A DNA stretch of 64,000 bases from Sulfobacillus harzensis (GCF_012933365.1 NZ_JABBVZ010000002.1:43686-107685); one strand, 5' to 3'. Shown: positions 1 to 10,781, numbered from the stretch's first letter. Made by a program: numbers and translations. The notes: generated from the sequence alone by a model not told the origin.

Positions 1-1667
1 AAACAGAGATAGGCGTGAGTTGACGCCACAAACAAATGGGAAATAAAGTCATCTTCCCTAACCGTGCTGCCGCTGACGCCCCGTCCACCCCGCTTCTGCG
101 GACGGTATACGCTGGGCGATAGACGCTTGATATAGCCGCGGTGGGTAATGGTGACCACCATATCTTCTTCCGGGATCAGATCCTCATCAGAGATATCCTT
201 CACCGATGGTCCTAGCTTGGTTCGGCGCTCATCGCCGTACTTGCTACGAATTTCCTGCAAATCTTCTTTGATCAGATTGTAAACCAACCGTTCGTCCGCC
301 AAAATCGCCCGCAGTCGCTCGATAAGCGCCATAACCTCTTGATATTCCGCCTCGATTTTCTCCCGTTCCAAAGCGGTCAGCCGTTGCAACCGCATTTCCA
401 AGATAGCGGTGGCTTGCTTTTCAGAAAGGCCAAAGCGCGACATCAATCCCTCGCGCGCCGCGTCGACCGAGCTGGCCGAACGAATCAACTGAATAACCTC
501 GTCCAGAAACTGCAGCGCAATCCGCAAACCCTCGAGAATATGGGCCCGCGCTTCGGCTTTTGCCAATTCAAACCGCGTCCGGCGTTCAATGACCACCTTA
601 CGATGGCGGATGAAGTTCTCCAGCATCTCGCGAACGGAGAGAATCATGGGCCGGCCGTCCACCAGGGCGAGCAGAATGATGCCAAACGTCTGCTGCATGG
701 GCGTGTACTTGTACAGTTGGTTCAAAATCACTTTCGGCACAGCGTCGCGCTTCAGCTCGACGACGACGCGAACACCGGTACGGTCTGATTCGTCGCGCAG
801 ATCAGATATGCCCTCAATCTTCCGTTCGTGAACCAGGTCGGCGATTTTCTCGATCAGCCTCGCTTTGTTAACCTGATACGGAATCTCGGTGATCAGGATG
901 CGCTCCCTGCCACTGGATGTTTCCTCAACGCGGGCTACTCCGCGGATGGTAATGATGCCGCGTCCAGTCGCATAAGCCTGGCGAATCCCCTCCCGGCCCA
1001 TGATGATGCCCCCGGTCGGAAAGTCCGGCCCAGGCAAAATGGCGAGCAACTGTTCAAAATCGGCCTCCGGATGATCAATTAACAGCTCGGCAGCACGACA
1101 CACCTCAGTAAGATTGTGCGGAGGAATATTGGTAGCCATACCCACCGCAATACCAGAAGAGCCGTTGATGAGGAGATTAGGAATCTTGGCTGGCAACACC
1201 GTCGGTTCCTCGGTCGACTCATCAAAGTTCGGGGCAAAATCCACCGTATCCTTGTCGATATCCGCCAAAAGCTCCATCGCAATAGGAGCCAAACGCACCT
1301 CGGTGTAACGCATAGCCGCAGGGGAGTCGCCATCCATGGATCCAAAATTTCCATGACCATCGACCAACGGGTAGCGGATGGAGAAATCCTGCGCCATTCG
1401 CACCATGGCGTCATAAACCGCTGTATCTCCGTGAGGGTGATAGCGGCCCAACACTTCTCCCACAATACGCGCCGATTTCTTATAGGGATGATTGGGCGTA
1501 TTGCCCAATTCCTGCATCGCATATAAAATGCGGCGATGAACCGGCTTCAGCCCGTCGCGCACATCCGGCAATGCTCGGCTGACAATAACGCTCATCGCAT
1601 AGTCGATATACGAACGCCGCATCTCATCTTCGATGTCGATGGGCCTAACATGGCCAATATTTGCCAC
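1..1667 (-). CDS. gyrA: DNA gyrase subunit A, N-terminal part (runs off the window)
   Basis: Breakage-reunion subunit of DNA gyrase, which introduces negative supercoils with GyrB. About 555 codons are present and the 3' end lies outside the window. The protein opens (M)[16 protein letters not shown] from a GTG at 1665-1667 preceded by GGAGG at 1676-1680. The catalytic tyrosine is in AAMRYTE, at residue 121 (codon 1305-1307). The quinolone-resistance region reads [10 protein letters not shown], so residue 82 (E. coli Ser83) is Thr and residue 86 (E. coli Asp87) is Asp. It lies 18 bp after gyrB and is probably co-transcribed with it. Confidence 0.97.
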   Translation of the reverse strand, partial: MANIGHVRPIDIEDEMRRSYIDYAMSVIVSRALPDVRDGLKPVHRRILYAMQELGNTPNHPYKKSARIVGEVLGRYHPHGDTAVYDAMVRMAQDFSIRYPLVDGHGNFGSMDGDSPAAMRYTEVRLAPIAMELLADIDKDTVDFAPNFDESTEEPTVLPAKIPNLLINGSSGIAVGMATNIPPHNLTEVCRAAELLIDHPEADFEQLLAILPGPDFPTGGIIMGREGIRQAYATGRGIITIRGVARVEETSSGRERILITEIPYQVNKARLIEKIADLVHERKIEGISDLRDESDRTGVRVVVELKRDAVPKVILNQLYKYTPMQQTFGIILLALVDGRPMILSVREMLENFIRHRKVVIERRTRFELAKAEARAHILEGLRIALQFLDEVIQLIRSASSVDAAREGLMSRFGLSEKQATAILEMRLQRLTALEREKIEAEYQEVMALIERLRAILADERLVYNLIKEDLQEIRSKYGDERRTKLGPSVKDISDEDLIPEEDMVVTITHRGYIKRLSPSVYRPQKRGGRGVSGSTVREDDFISHLFVASTHAYLC

Positions 1668-1685
1668 TTACAGCGCCTCCGATTA

Positions 1686-3656
<1,971 letters not shown>

Positions 3657-3673
3657 TCAGTATACCATAGCGC

Positions 3674-3931
3674 CTATACGGATTCGAATGGGGAGTCCCG
3701 CCGCTCGGCCCGACGCATCAGGGTATGGGCAGAAATAGCAGTCAAGTATAGGTTCTCGTCCGTCAACACAACGGACTTAGCATCGTATCGGTCGCCCCTA
3801 ACGCGTCCCTCAGATGTCAGGCGAAGAAACAAATGGTGAAAGTCCACCGACTCGTCGAGGAGCCGCTCTTGAAATATCCCGATTACATCCGGCATTGGAA
3901 CCATCCAGTCCTGGCCAATGTGCAGATACAT
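3674..3931 (-). CDS. remB: RemB/DUF370-like regulator
   Basis: Small 85-aa protein opening MYLHIGQDWMVPMPDVIGIF, which matches the start of the YaaB/RemB family. In Bacillus subtilis that gene also lies between recF and gyrB, and RemB there affects extracellular-matrix gene expression. A second conserved block is SVVLTDENLYLTAISAHTLMRRA. The start has GAGGTC just upstream and lies 11 bp after the DciA-like gene. Assignment rests on the N-terminal pattern, length and position; a regulatory role here is inferred. Confidence 0.8.
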   Translation of the reverse strand: MYLHIGQDWMVPMPDVIGIFQERLLDESVDFHHLFLRLTSEGRVRGDRYDAKSVVLTDENLYLTAISAHTLMRRAERRDSPFESV

Positions 3932-3942
3932 AATGACCTCGT

Positions 3943-4488
3943 TTAGGCGTTAGTTTGGCGGTCCAACTCACACGCCACGCACAAGCGATAGCCCTTTAGC
4001 GTGGGGGCATGACAGCGCGCGCAGGGAACAAAGCCGTTCGCAAGCCATTCGTGGGCCGCTTCTTGATAGTTTTCCTGAACACGCGCCAACAATACCTGGA
4101 GGTCAACGTGAGGGTCCAATCGATGTTCAGTCCGGGCATGCGGGGAGGGACGATACGGCTCACTTCGCCGCGGAAGTCGGGCAAAGTCGCTTTTGACCCG
4201 CGTACGAATATCTTTTATGGATGCCTGGGGCAGCTCGTCAGCGATGGCGGCGAGAATGCGTGGCTTGTAATAGCCGATTTCCTGCGCCCATACAGAAGAC
4301 GGCACGGCGACAACCAACACACCGTCGTTGGTCAGGGTGAGAATGTGGCTGTACTCTGCCACGGTATCGCCAACCACGTGCCGCCATAACCGGTCTAGAG
4401 CCCGGAGCCATTCGGCCCGCTGCCAGCCATGTTGTGCGCTAAGACGACTTAAAATCTCCCCTAGGCGCGGGTCGGGGGTGGATTCCAT
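3943..4488 (-). CDS. dciA: DUF721/DciA-family protein with C-terminal zinc ribbon
   Basis: 181-aa protein. Its first ~100 residues (RLWRHVVGDTVAEYSHILTL, VVAVPSSVWAQEIGYYKPRI) fit DUF721, the family of DciA, a loader or regulator of replicative helicase in bacteria without DnaC/DnaI. The C-terminus carries CARC-x10-CVAC, a likely four-cysteine zinc ribbon. The start overlaps the end of recF by 28 nt, so the two are probably translationally coupled. The window also holds dnaB (22526), its expected partner. The helicase-loading role is inferred from family membership and was not shown for this protein. Confidence 0.82.
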   Translation of the reverse strand: MESTPDPRLGEILSRLSAQHGWQRAEWLRALDRLWRHVVGDTVAEYSHILTLTNDGVLVVAVPSSVWAQEIGYYKPRILAAIADELPQASIKDIRTRVKSDFARLPRRSEPYRPSPHARTEHRLDPHVDLQVLLARVQENYQEAAHEWLANGFVPCARCHAPTLKGYRLCVACELDRQTNA

Positions 4489-5531
4489 GCGCGCACATCG
4501 CCCCTTTCCACGTGAAGAATCTTGGGCTCCAGCGAGGCGTAGCTTCTCGGTTCAGTGTCAGTAACAATGGTTTGCTGTTCTGTCGTGGATACCGCAGCCA
4601 AGAGAGCCTCGCGACGCGCCGAATCAAGTTCGGAGAGCACGTCGTCCAGCAAAATGATCGGGCGGATCCCGGTTTCGTTCCAAAGCCAGCGGTGGGTCGC
4701 CAGTTTTGTGCTCAGCGCGAGAGTCCGCAGTTGTCCCTGGGAAGCATACAGCGTAGTGTCGCGCTGGTTAAGGCGAAAAACCACATCATCTCGATGAGGG
4801 CCAACTAACGTCGTCTGTCTGGCCCGCTCCTCGCCGCGCCGGGCGTTTATCAATTGATAGTAGGAGCCTTCATCCGCAATGGGCTCGAGGCTACCGCCGA
4901 ACTTTAGCGCCGTTTCGAGCGCTTCCCCTGGCGCCAACTGAGAATGGATGGCCATAGCGAGCGGCAGCAGTGCTGCCAGCGTCTCGCGACGTCGTTGCCA
5001 AATGTACAGCCCTTCTTTGACCAAGAGCGGGGTAAAGTCGTCGACGACCGTTTGAAGAGCCGCTTCCTTCAAGGCCCGGTTCCTTTGCAGCAAGAGACGA
5101 TGGTACGCGCGTATGGACCTGGCGTAATGCCTGTCGTGGGGTGCCAGCAATAAATCCAAGAACCGGCGCCGGCGCTCAGGGGATCCCTTGGCCAAATAAA
5201 CGTCGTCCGGTGAAAACAGCACAACCGGGACAACCGGGCCCTGGTGCGTCCGACGGGACGGTTGTCGCTGAATACGGTGCCGCCAGGTTTCGGGTCGTCC
5301 TTGAATCTCTCCGGTAGCCTGCAGCCACGCCACCGGCTCGCCCTCTTGGATGGCTTCGCGCTCTTGAGCGGTGCGAAAATCACGGCCTTGCAACAGCACA
5401 TAAACGGCTTCCAATAGGTTGGTTTTTCCCTGTCCGTTCGATCCCACCAAAAGCGTCAGCCGGGGAGAAAATTCAACCTGGGCACGGCCGATGTTGCGAA
5501 AGGCGCTAACATCCAAGACGTTGATGGCCAT
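4461..5531 (-). CDS. recF: DNA replication/repair protein RecF
   Basis: SMC-like ATPase that helps load RecA at gapped DNA. The 356-aa product from the ATG at 5529-5531 begins MAINVLDVSAFRNIGRAQVEF, the usual RecF start, 1 bp after the dnaN stop, so translation is probably coupled. The Walker A is GSNGQGKTNLLEAVY, the signature is SQGQLRTLALSTKLA, and the Walker B is IILLDDVLSELD. Upstream in-frame codons are rejected because they encode non-homologous sequence inside dnaN. Confidence 0.96.
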   Translation of the reverse strand: MAINVLDVSAFRNIGRAQVEFSPRLTLLVGSNGQGKTNLLEAVYVLLQGRDFRTAQEREAIQEGEPVAWLQATGEIQGRPETWRHRIQRQPSRRTHQGPVVPVVLFSPDDVYLAKGSPERRRRFLDLLLAPHDRHYARSIRAYHRLLLQRNRALKEAALQTVVDDFTPLLVKEGLYIWQRRRETLAALLPLAMAIHSQLAPGEALETALKFGGSLEPIADEGSYYQLINARRGEERARQTTLVGPHRDDVVFRLNQRDTTLYASQGQLRTLALSTKLATHRWLWNETGIRPIILLDDVLSELDSARREALLAAVSTTEQQTIVTDTEPRSYASLEPKILHVERGDVRAWNPPPTRA

Positions 5532-5532
5532 T

Positions 5533-6642
5533 TTAGACGAGTTGTCGAAGCGGCAACACCACGTGACTGTACTGCGCATTCTCAGTATCACGAATGCGCA
5601 GCGGTGATTGAACACCGGAGAATTCCAGCACCGCCTCTTCTCCCTCCAGGGACTTTAGGGCCTCTAAGAGATAGACCGGATTAAAGAGCAGGTCAAGTTC
5701 TTGCCCATGACTGTCAAATTCCACCGATTCATAGGTTTGCCCAAATTCCTGAGCGGACGCCGAAATGTCCAGTTGTCCCCCCTGGTGGCGAATACGAACC
5801 GAACTGGTGCGGTCTCGCGCAGCAATGAGGTTGGCGCGTTCCAGCGCACCGCGAAAGTCTGACACCCGTACCCGGCCTTGCACAACAAATTCTTGGGGAA
5901 TGACCCGTTGGTAATCGGGATATTGACCATCCAACAAGCGAGAGACAATCACGCTGGAACCGGTGCGAATCCGGACGAGATTGCTGCCCAATGTGAGTTC
6001 GGCATCCTCGGCAGCATTGAGTCGCGCTGATTCCGCCACCAACTTGGCAGGAACGACACAACTTCGCTCTCCACCCCGATACTCTGGAACTGCGACCCAG
6101 GTGTGCGAGAGTCGGGTGCCATCGGTCGTGGCGAAGATGAGTCGACCAGAATCCAAGGTCAACGACACCCCGCGCAAGATCGGCCGAGTCTCATCTTTGG
6201 CACAGGCGAACAACAATTCGCGGGCCAAACGAGTAAAAATGCCGGAGCCAATCACAACGGTTTCTAGGGATCCCTCGAGGGCTTGAAATTCGGGAAGCCG
6301 CTCAGATCCGAATCCATGCAACGTTGCTCGGTTTTTTCCGTACTTAATGACTGCCTTCGCCCCACTGTCCTCCGTCCCGAGTTCCAATGTCGCGGTTGGA
6401 ATGCGCTGTACAAGCTCGGTCAAGAGACTTGCCGGCAGAACAATTGTGCCAGGTTCGGTGACTTCAGCGGCAATCTCACTTTGGAGCGTTGTGAATAAAT
6501 CGGTGGCAGTCAGGGTTAAAAGGTTGTCCCGAGCGTCCAACTGAATGCCGGCTAAAATTGGCATATTGTTCTGAGGCATAATCACCCGTGATACCGTGGC
6601 TAAGGCCTTGGCTAATTGATCTTGGGTGGCGTAAATGTGCAT
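5533..6642 (-). CDS. dnaN: DNA polymerase III beta sliding clamp
   Basis: Processivity clamp, 369 aa from the ATG at 6640-6642. It opens MHIYATQDQLAKALATVSRV, with AGGAG eight bases before. Conserved segments include MPILAGIQLDA near residue 30 and the C-terminal SHVVLPLRQLV. It ends 1 bp before recF. Its upstream gap is the presumed oriC, so any dnaN promoter must lie within or near the origin elements, or dnaN is read through from dnaA. Confidence 0.96.
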   Translation of the reverse strand: MHIYATQDQLAKALATVSRVIMPQNNMPILAGIQLDARDNLLTLTATDLFTTLQSEIAAEVTEPGTIVLPASLLTELVQRIPTATLELGTEDSGAKAVIKYGKNRATLHGFGSERLPEFQALEGSLETVVIGSGIFTRLARELLFACAKDETRPILRGVSLTLDSGRLIFATTDGTRLSHTWVAVPEYRGGERSCVVPAKLVAESARLNAAEDAELTLGSNLVRIRTGSSVIVSRLLDGQYPDYQRVIPQEFVVQGRVRVSDFRGALERANLIAARDRTSSVRIRHQGGQLDISASAQEFGQTYESVEFDSHGQELDLLFNPVYLLEALKSLEGEEAVLEFSGVQSPLRIRDTENAQYSHVVLPLRQLV

Positions 6643-6909
6643 CCCGAATGCTCCTTTTGTCAAATAGTGCCGAGCTTATGATGAATACGTAAAGATATTT
6701 TAAAAGATCGTTGTCTTAATAAGGCTTGGGGATAAGAGGATAACCGACTCAAACCGCGTCATTTTGCATCATCCGACAGGGAATAAGTTTGGGATAACTT
6801 TCCTCGATATCCCCAAGCCCGTCAGGCCGGGAACGCGTCCTTGGGATAATGTGGACAACTTCCATCATGGTACACAGGGTTGTCCCGGTATTGCCCACAC
6901 GTTACGCAC
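6643..6909. other. Presumed replication origin (dnaA-dnaN intergenic region)
   Basis: This 267-bp gap contains an AT-rich tract at about 6683-6722 next to a series of DnaA-box-like 9-mers on the minus strand: TTATCCCCA (6727-6735), TTATCCCAA (6789-6797), TTATCCCAA (6841-6849) and TTGTCCACA (6850-6858). They differ from TTATCCACA by one or two bases. Position between dnaA and dnaN, and genes pointing away on both sides, fit a Firmicute oriC. Exact unwinding limits cannot be read from sequence alone. Confidence 0.75.
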
Positions 6910-8262
6910 TTAATGAGACTCAATGCGTTTTATCAGAGTTTGGATTGTCTGATTGAGCTGCGGGTCCTGAGTGCGATCCCGCAACACTTTTTCGCAGGCA
7001 TGCATAACTGTGGTATGGTCTCGTCCCCCGAATTCCTCGCCGATTTTTGGCAAACTGGCATCGGTCAGTTCACGTGCGATATACATGGCAATTTGTCGAG
7101 GATGGGCAACCGCCTTCGTACGCTTTTTGGCTTTGAACTCCTCTACCCGGAGATCAAAATGGCGGGCGACCTCCTCTTGAATGAGGCGAATCGTAATGAC
7201 TTTCTTGCGAGTTTCGTGAATCACATCTTTCAATGCTTCATACGCCAAGTCCGGTGTCAGCGTCTGCCGAGTAATCGATCCATAGGCCATCACGCGAATG
7301 AGGGCACCTTCCAATTCACGGATGTTGGTGTCAATTTTGGAAGCAATGAACTGAATGACTTCGTCAGGTACCGATAAGTTCTCCAACTGGGCCTTCTTCG
7401 ATAAAATAGCCATTCGCGTCTCTAAATCAGGCGGTTGGATGTCGGTAATAAGGCCCCATTCAAAGCGTGACCTAAGCCGTTCCTCCAAGTATTGGATATC
7501 CTTAGGCGGCCGATCGCTGGAGATCACAATCTGCTTATGCGCGCCGTGTAATGCTTCGAACGTATGAAAGAACTCTTCTTGAGTCCGTTCCTTACCGCCC
7601 ACAAACTGAATGTCATCGATGAGCAGCACGTCGATGGTCCGGTATCGGTTGCGAAAGGGCACCATCTTATTATCTTGAATAGCGTTGATGAGTTCGTTGG
7701 TAAAGTTTTCGGCCGATACGTACAGAACCCGTAAAGCAGCGTCCTGCTTCAACACCACGTGTCCGATAGCATGCATTAAGTGGGTTTTCCCCAGCCCAAC
7801 ACCACCATATAGGAACAAGGGATTATAGGCCCGGGCAGGCATTTCCGCGACCGCCAGCGAGGCGGCATGGGCAAAACGGTTGGAGCTGCCAACCACAAAG
7901 GCTTCAAAGGTATATTTGGGATTGAGGCGCGAGGCATACTCGGATGGTTGAGACTCCCGCGCTGATACCTTAGAACGCGACTCTTTCGGCATGACTGTTT
8001 CCGGTTTGGGCGGCGCCACCATGATGCGAATGTCCAGCGCTTGGCCAAACGTGTTGTGCACCAAATCTCGCATCAAGTCGGTGTAGCGAGCGGCAATGAG
8101 TTCTCGCGTAAATTCGGTGGGGACCTCCAACGTCAGCACGTTGTCGTCCAAACTCTTTGGTACCACGGAGCGTACCCAGGTTTCAAAGCTCGGCGTCGAC
8201 AACTCATTCTTGAGTCGGTCAACTACATCAGCCCACAACGACTCAAGGCCGATATTGATCAT
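6910..8262 (-). CDS. dnaA: Chromosomal replication initiator DnaA
   Basis: AAA+ initiator that binds DnaA boxes and opens oriC, about 450 aa from the ATG at 8260-8262. That start has GGAAGGAG just upstream; the 18-residue upstream extension is not family-like. Domain I begins MINIGLESLWADVVDRLKNEL. The AAA+ domain shows GGVGLGKTHLMHAIG and VLLIDDIQFVGGKE. The C-terminal DNA-binding signature is FGGRDHTTVMHACEKV. Its promoter and a DnaA-box cluster lie upstream, so autoregulation is likely. Confidence 0.98.
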   Translation of the reverse strand: MINIGLESLWADVVDRLKNELSTPSFETWVRSVVPKSLDDNVLTLEVPTEFTRELIAARYTDLMRDLVHNTFGQALDIRIMVAPPKPETVMPKESRSKVSARESQPSEYASRLNPKYTFEAFVVGSSNRFAHAASLAVAEMPARAYNPLFLYGGVGLGKTHLMHAIGHVVLKQDAALRVLYVSAENFTNELINAIQDNKMVPFRNRYRTIDVLLIDDIQFVGGKERTQEEFFHTFEALHGAHKQIVISSDRPPKDIQYLEERLRSRFEWGLITDIQPPDLETRMAILSKKAQLENLSVPDEVIQFIASKIDTNIRELEGALIRVMAYGSITRQTLTPDLAYEALKDVIHETRKKVITIRLIQEEVARHFDLRVEEFKAKKRTKAVAHPRQIAMYIARELTDASLPKIGEEFGGRDHTTVMHACEKVLRDRTQDPQLNQTIQTLIKRIESH

Positions 8263-8285
8263 GGCACTCCTTCCCCCTGTGAACG

Positions 8286-8317
8286 CTATGCACAAGAAAT
8301 CCACAAGATTATCCACA
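8286..8317 (+). promoter_or_regulatory. DnaA-box cluster upstream of dnaA
   Basis: Three evenly spaced sites on the plus strand: CTATGCACA (8286-8294, one mismatch to TTATNCACA), AAATCCACA (8297-8305, two mismatches) and TTATCCACA (8309-8317, perfect). They lie in the dnaA leader, 24 bp or more before the start codon. With the dnaA-dnaN gap this gives a two-part origin like that of B. subtilis. Likely roles are origin binding and dnaA autorepression. Confidence 0.8.
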
Positions 8318-8349
8318 ACTTGTTGATATCTCTTGTAAAAATAATGATT

Positions 8350-8367
8350 CCTCCGACGCAGCGGAGG
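8350..8367 (-). other. GC-rich hairpin in the dnaA leader
   Basis: Perfect 6-bp inverted repeat CCTCCG / CGGAGG around a 6-base loop. It lies just downstream of the dnaA -10 box and upstream of the DnaA boxes. On the dnaA transcript it is followed by a T-rich stretch, so it resembles a weak attenuator, but no regulatory role is shown. Confidence 0.4.
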
Positions 8368-8376
8368 CTCGCCCCC

Positions 8377-8405
8377 ATCATAGCAGATCCCCTTTTGGGG
8401 TACAA
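8377..8405 (-). promoter_or_regulatory. dnaA promoter (sigma-A type)
   Basis: Read on the minus strand: TTGTAC (8400-8405), a 17-base spacer, and TATGAT (8377-8382). It is about 115 bp before the dnaA start, leaving a long leader with a hairpin and the DnaA-box cluster. Each hexamer is close to consensus. Confidence 0.65.
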
Positions 8406-8491
8406 TTGAATTAGAGGGAGTTCCTAGCGGATCTTGTGCATTTTGGAAGCCCGTTGGGCATACCCTGAAACGGGACAGGTGGTGGCACTCC

Positions 8492-8520
8492 TTGACCCTC
8501 AGAGTGGGCGTCTGTATAAT
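8492..8520 (+). promoter_or_regulatory. rpmH operon promoter (sigma-A type)
   Basis: TTGACC (8492-8497), a 17-base spacer, and TATAAT (8515-8520), 36 bp before the rpmH start. This is one of the best promoter matches in the window and drives the rightward rpmH-rnpA-yidD-yidC unit. The rest of the 294-bp dnaA-rpmH gap holds the dnaA promoter, hairpin and DnaA boxes. Confidence 0.85.
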
Positions 8521-8556
8521 AAATGCGATTTGCCTTGTGTCAGGGGGTGACTAAGG

Positions 8557-8691
8557 ATGAAGCGCACCTATCAACCGAATCGGCGTCACCGCCATAAAGT
8601 TCACGGATTTCGGCAGCGCATGCGTACCCGCTCGGGTCGGGCTGTACTGCGGCGTCGTCGCCAAAAAGGCCGTAAGCGGGTAGCGGTTTAA
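8557..8691 (+). CDS. rpmH: 50S ribosomal protein L34
   Basis: 44-aa, very basic protein opening [18 protein letters not shown] and ending [10 protein letters not shown], the standard L34 pattern. It lies directly right of the origin, where rpmH is found in most bacteria. An AAGG motif overlaps the start region. It is separated by only 4 bp from rnpA and shares its promoter. Confidence 0.97.
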   Translation: MKRTYQPNRRHRHKVHGFRQRMRTRSGRAVLRRRRQKGRKRVAV

Positions 8692-8695
8692 TCAC

Positions 8696-9040
8696 ATGCA
8701 ATACCAGCGTCTTAAAAAGCGCGCGGAATTTGGACAGGTTTTTAAACGAGGCCGGACGTATGGGGACCGTTACGTGGTCCTTTTCGTTCTCTATCCAGGC
8801 CGAGGGCCGCGTCCGCGGGTGGGGTTCGCAACTCAGCGGACGGTTGGCAATGCCGTGAGGCGTAACCGGGTGCGACGACGCTTGAGGGCGTTGTACAGCC
8901 AATATGCCGATGACGTGAAGCCCTGCGGAGATTTGATCTTTTTAGGGAAAAAAAGCGTGCTGGATGCTCGCTGGACAGATTTAGAGCAATCTATGCAGCG
9001 CGTTCTCCGGCAAGCCGGGTGCTTGGGCAGCAAGGGTTGA
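8696..9040 (+). CDS. rnpA: Ribonuclease P protein component
   Basis: Protein subunit of RNase P, which matures tRNA 5' ends with the RNA subunit (not in this window). 114 aa, opening [19 protein letters not shown]. The RNR signature appears as [16 protein letters not shown] at about residues 51-66. It follows rpmH by 4 bp and precedes yidD, as in most bacteria. Confidence 0.96.
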   Translation: MQYQRLKKRAEFGQVFKRGRTYGDRYVVLFVLYPGRGPRPRVGFATQRTVGNAVRRNRVRRRLRALYSQYADDVKPCGDLIFLGKKSVLDARWTDLEQSMQRVLRQAGCLGSKG

Positions 9041-9045
9041 TTGTG

Positions 9046-9255
9046 ATGAAGTACGTAGTGTTGGGGCTGATACGGGTATACCAGCGGTATGTGTCTCCCA
9101 TGACGCCGCCGTCCTGTCGGTATGTGCCTACCTGTTCCCAGTATGCGGTGGAGTCGGTATCGAAATACGGGGCTCTGAAAGGTTCATGGTTGGCCATTCG
9201 GCGGATCAGCCGATGCCATCCCTTTCACGAAGGTGGGTATGACCCTGTGCCTTAG
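9046..9255 (+). CDS. yidD: Membrane protein insertion efficiency factor YidD
   Basis: 69-aa protein starting [19 protein letters not shown]. The family hallmarks [17 protein letters not shown] and [15 protein letters not shown], with three conserved cysteines, are present. YidD assists YidC-mediated insertion at the membrane. An upstream TTG would overlap rnpA and is less likely. It sits between rnpA and yidC in one operon. Confidence 0.95.
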   Translation: MKYVVLGLIRVYQRYVSPMTPPSCRYVPTCSQYAVESVSKYGALKGSWLAIRRISRCHPFHEGGYDPVP

Positions 9256-9273
9256 GGCCACGAGGAGGATGTT

Positions 9274-9951
9274 ATGGGAGCAATTTGGCATGGGTTCACG
9301 GGCCTGATACAAGCGATATTTATCGTCTTCTATCATTGGACCGGGAACTATGTGATTGGCATTGTGCTGCTGACGCTGTTGGTTCGTCTGGTGCTTCTAC
9401 CATTAGGTGTGGCACAGGCGCGTTCCATGCAGAAGATGGCACGACTAGCTCCGAAGCAGCGGGAGTTGCAGCAAAAGCACAAGGGCAATCCCCAGGTGCT
9501 GAACCAGGAAATCTCCAAGATGTATAAAGAGGAGGGTGTGAATCCCGCGTCGGGTTGTCTCCCCCTCTTGCTCCAGATTCCAGTCATGTACGGGTTGTTT
9601 GACGTTTTACGGACGTTTCACTATCGGCAGAGCGGTGGATTGTGGATTTGGCACAACCTGGCTCAGCCTGACCATACATTTGTATTGCCCATTTTGGTAG
9701 CGATTAGCACCTTTTTCATGCAACGTCAGACGATGCAAATGACCCCTTCTCAACCCGGCATGGAGTCGAGTCAGAAGATGATGTTGTACATGATGCCGTT
9801 GGTATTTGGGTACGTAGCCTACCGATTTCCGGCCGGTCTCTCCATCTATTATGTCGTATCTAACGTGTTTCAGTGGGTTCAAACCATTGTCTTGCTGCGA
9901 AGGCCCATTAACGGCGGAGCTGCCGGTAGTGCACCGGCAACGCAAAAGTGA
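9274..9951 (+). CDS. yidC: Membrane protein insertase YidC/SpoIIIJ family
   Basis: 225-aa insertase with about five membrane segments. The groove arginine is in LLTLLVRLVLLPL near residue 38; a charged cytoplasmic hairpin (LAPKQRELQQKHKGNPQ) follows, and GLSIYYVVSNVFQW is near the end. The start ATG follows CACGAGGAGG. Unlike Bacillus SpoIIIJ there is no lipoprotein signal before the first segment. A strong terminator follows, and jag, mnmE and mnmG, often next in Firmicutes, are absent. Confidence 0.93.
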   Translation: MGAIWHGFTGLIQAIFIVFYHWTGNYVIGIVLLTLLVRLVLLPLGVAQARSMQKMARLAPKQRELQQKHKGNPQVLNQEISKMYKEEGVNPASGCLPLLLQIPVMYGLFDVLRTFHYRQSGGLWIWHNLAQPDHTFVLPILVAISTFFMQRQTMQMTPSQPGMESSQKMMLYMMPLVFGYVAYRFPAGLSIYYVVSNVFQWVQTIVLLRRPINGGAAGSAPATQK

Positions 9952-9965
9952 GAGTTCAGGGAAAA

Positions 9966-9989
9966 GCCGCGCGATGCGCGGTTTTTTTT
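9966..9989 (+). terminator. Rho-independent terminator after yidC
   Basis: Stem CCGCGC (9967-9972) with GCGCGG (9976-9981), a three-base loop, then eight T residues. It closes the rpmH-rnpA-yidD-yidC unit. Confidence 0.92.
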
Positions 9990-10056
9990 GTATCCCGGTA
10001 ATCGGCAGTGGGGTGTTGTTTTGGTAACATATGGATGTCAATAGAAGGAGGGTTCG

Positions 10057-10752
10057 ATGGAACAAATTCGGGGACTCAAATCAGAATATGGCGTTCCCGA
10101 CGATCGCCAGGACTTGCTGGAAGGGTACATACGTTTAGTTGAATCAGCTCCCATGAATTTAACCGCTTGGCGGGGCGACCTGCTGTGGCAGCGCGGGGTA
10201 CTTGATTCGTTGGCTATGGGCTGTCTTTTACGGACGGGCGTCCAACGGGCATTGGATATAGGAAGCGGTGGGGGTTTTCCGGGCATGGTCTTGGCCATCC
10301 AAAAACCGTCGGTTCACTGGGTATTGCTGGATTCTCGGGCGCGCCGCTGCGATTTTTTGCGCGGGGCAGTTGAAGACCTTGGATTAAATAACGTGGAGGT
10401 TGTTACGGCGAGGGCGGAGCAGTGGGTCGTTAAGGAGCCGCGGGTTCGGGAGGAGTTTGATGCTGTAACCTTGCGAGCGGTGGCCTCAACCGCGGTGTCG
10501 TTGGAGTTAGGATTGCCCTATACGCGGGTTGGAGGACAGGTTCTTTTGGCCAAAGGTCCTCGGGGGCCCGTCGAGTTGGATCAGGAACGGGGGCGGTTGG
10601 AACATTTGGGGGGCGCGCTAAAGGGATGGTATTCGGGTGTGTATCGAAGTAGTCAGGGTGACTATGACCAGTTTGCAGTCATAGAGAAAGTGGGCCCGAC
10701 TCCCAGGGTATTCCCGCGGAGGGCCAAAGACTTGGGGAAAAGCTGGGACTAA
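10057..10752 (+). CDS. rsmG: 16S rRNA (guanine-N7) methyltransferase RsmG
   Basis: 231-aa SAM-dependent methyltransferase that modifies a conserved 16S guanosine (G527 in E. coli). It opens MEQIRGLKSEYGVPDDRQ with GAAGGAGGG upstream. SAM-binding motif I is RALDIGSGGGFPGMVLAI at about residues 64-81. It lies just before noc-parA-parB, the typical location in Firmicutes. Confidence 0.95.
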   Translation: MEQIRGLKSEYGVPDDRQDLLEGYIRLVESAPMNLTAWRGDLLWQRGVLDSLAMGCLLRTGVQRALDIGSGGGFPGMVLAIQKPSVHWVLLDSRARRCDFLRGAVEDLGLNNVEVVTARAEQWVVKEPRVREEFDAVTLRAVASTAVSLELGLPYTRVGGQVLLAKGPRGPVELDQERGRLEHLGGALKGWYSGVYRSSQGDYDQFAVIEKVGPTPRVFPRRAKDLGKSWD

Positions 10753-10781
10753 GGACGGCAACGTCGGTCAGGAGGCGTTTT

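Noticed and set aside
1079..1526. Open frames on both strands at 1079-1526
   Set aside because: They are out-of-frame readings of gyrA; the GyrA frame runs through the whole stretch without a stop.
4502..4517. TTTCCACGTGAAGA as a canonical parS
   Set aside because: It shares the CACGTG core but has four mismatches in the arms and lies in the recF 3' coding region; the two perfect palindromes elsewhere are far better candidates.
5542..5549. TTGTCGAA as a Spo0A box near dnaN
   Set aside because: It lies in the dnaN coding end, is single and only eight bases long; expected by chance several times in this window.
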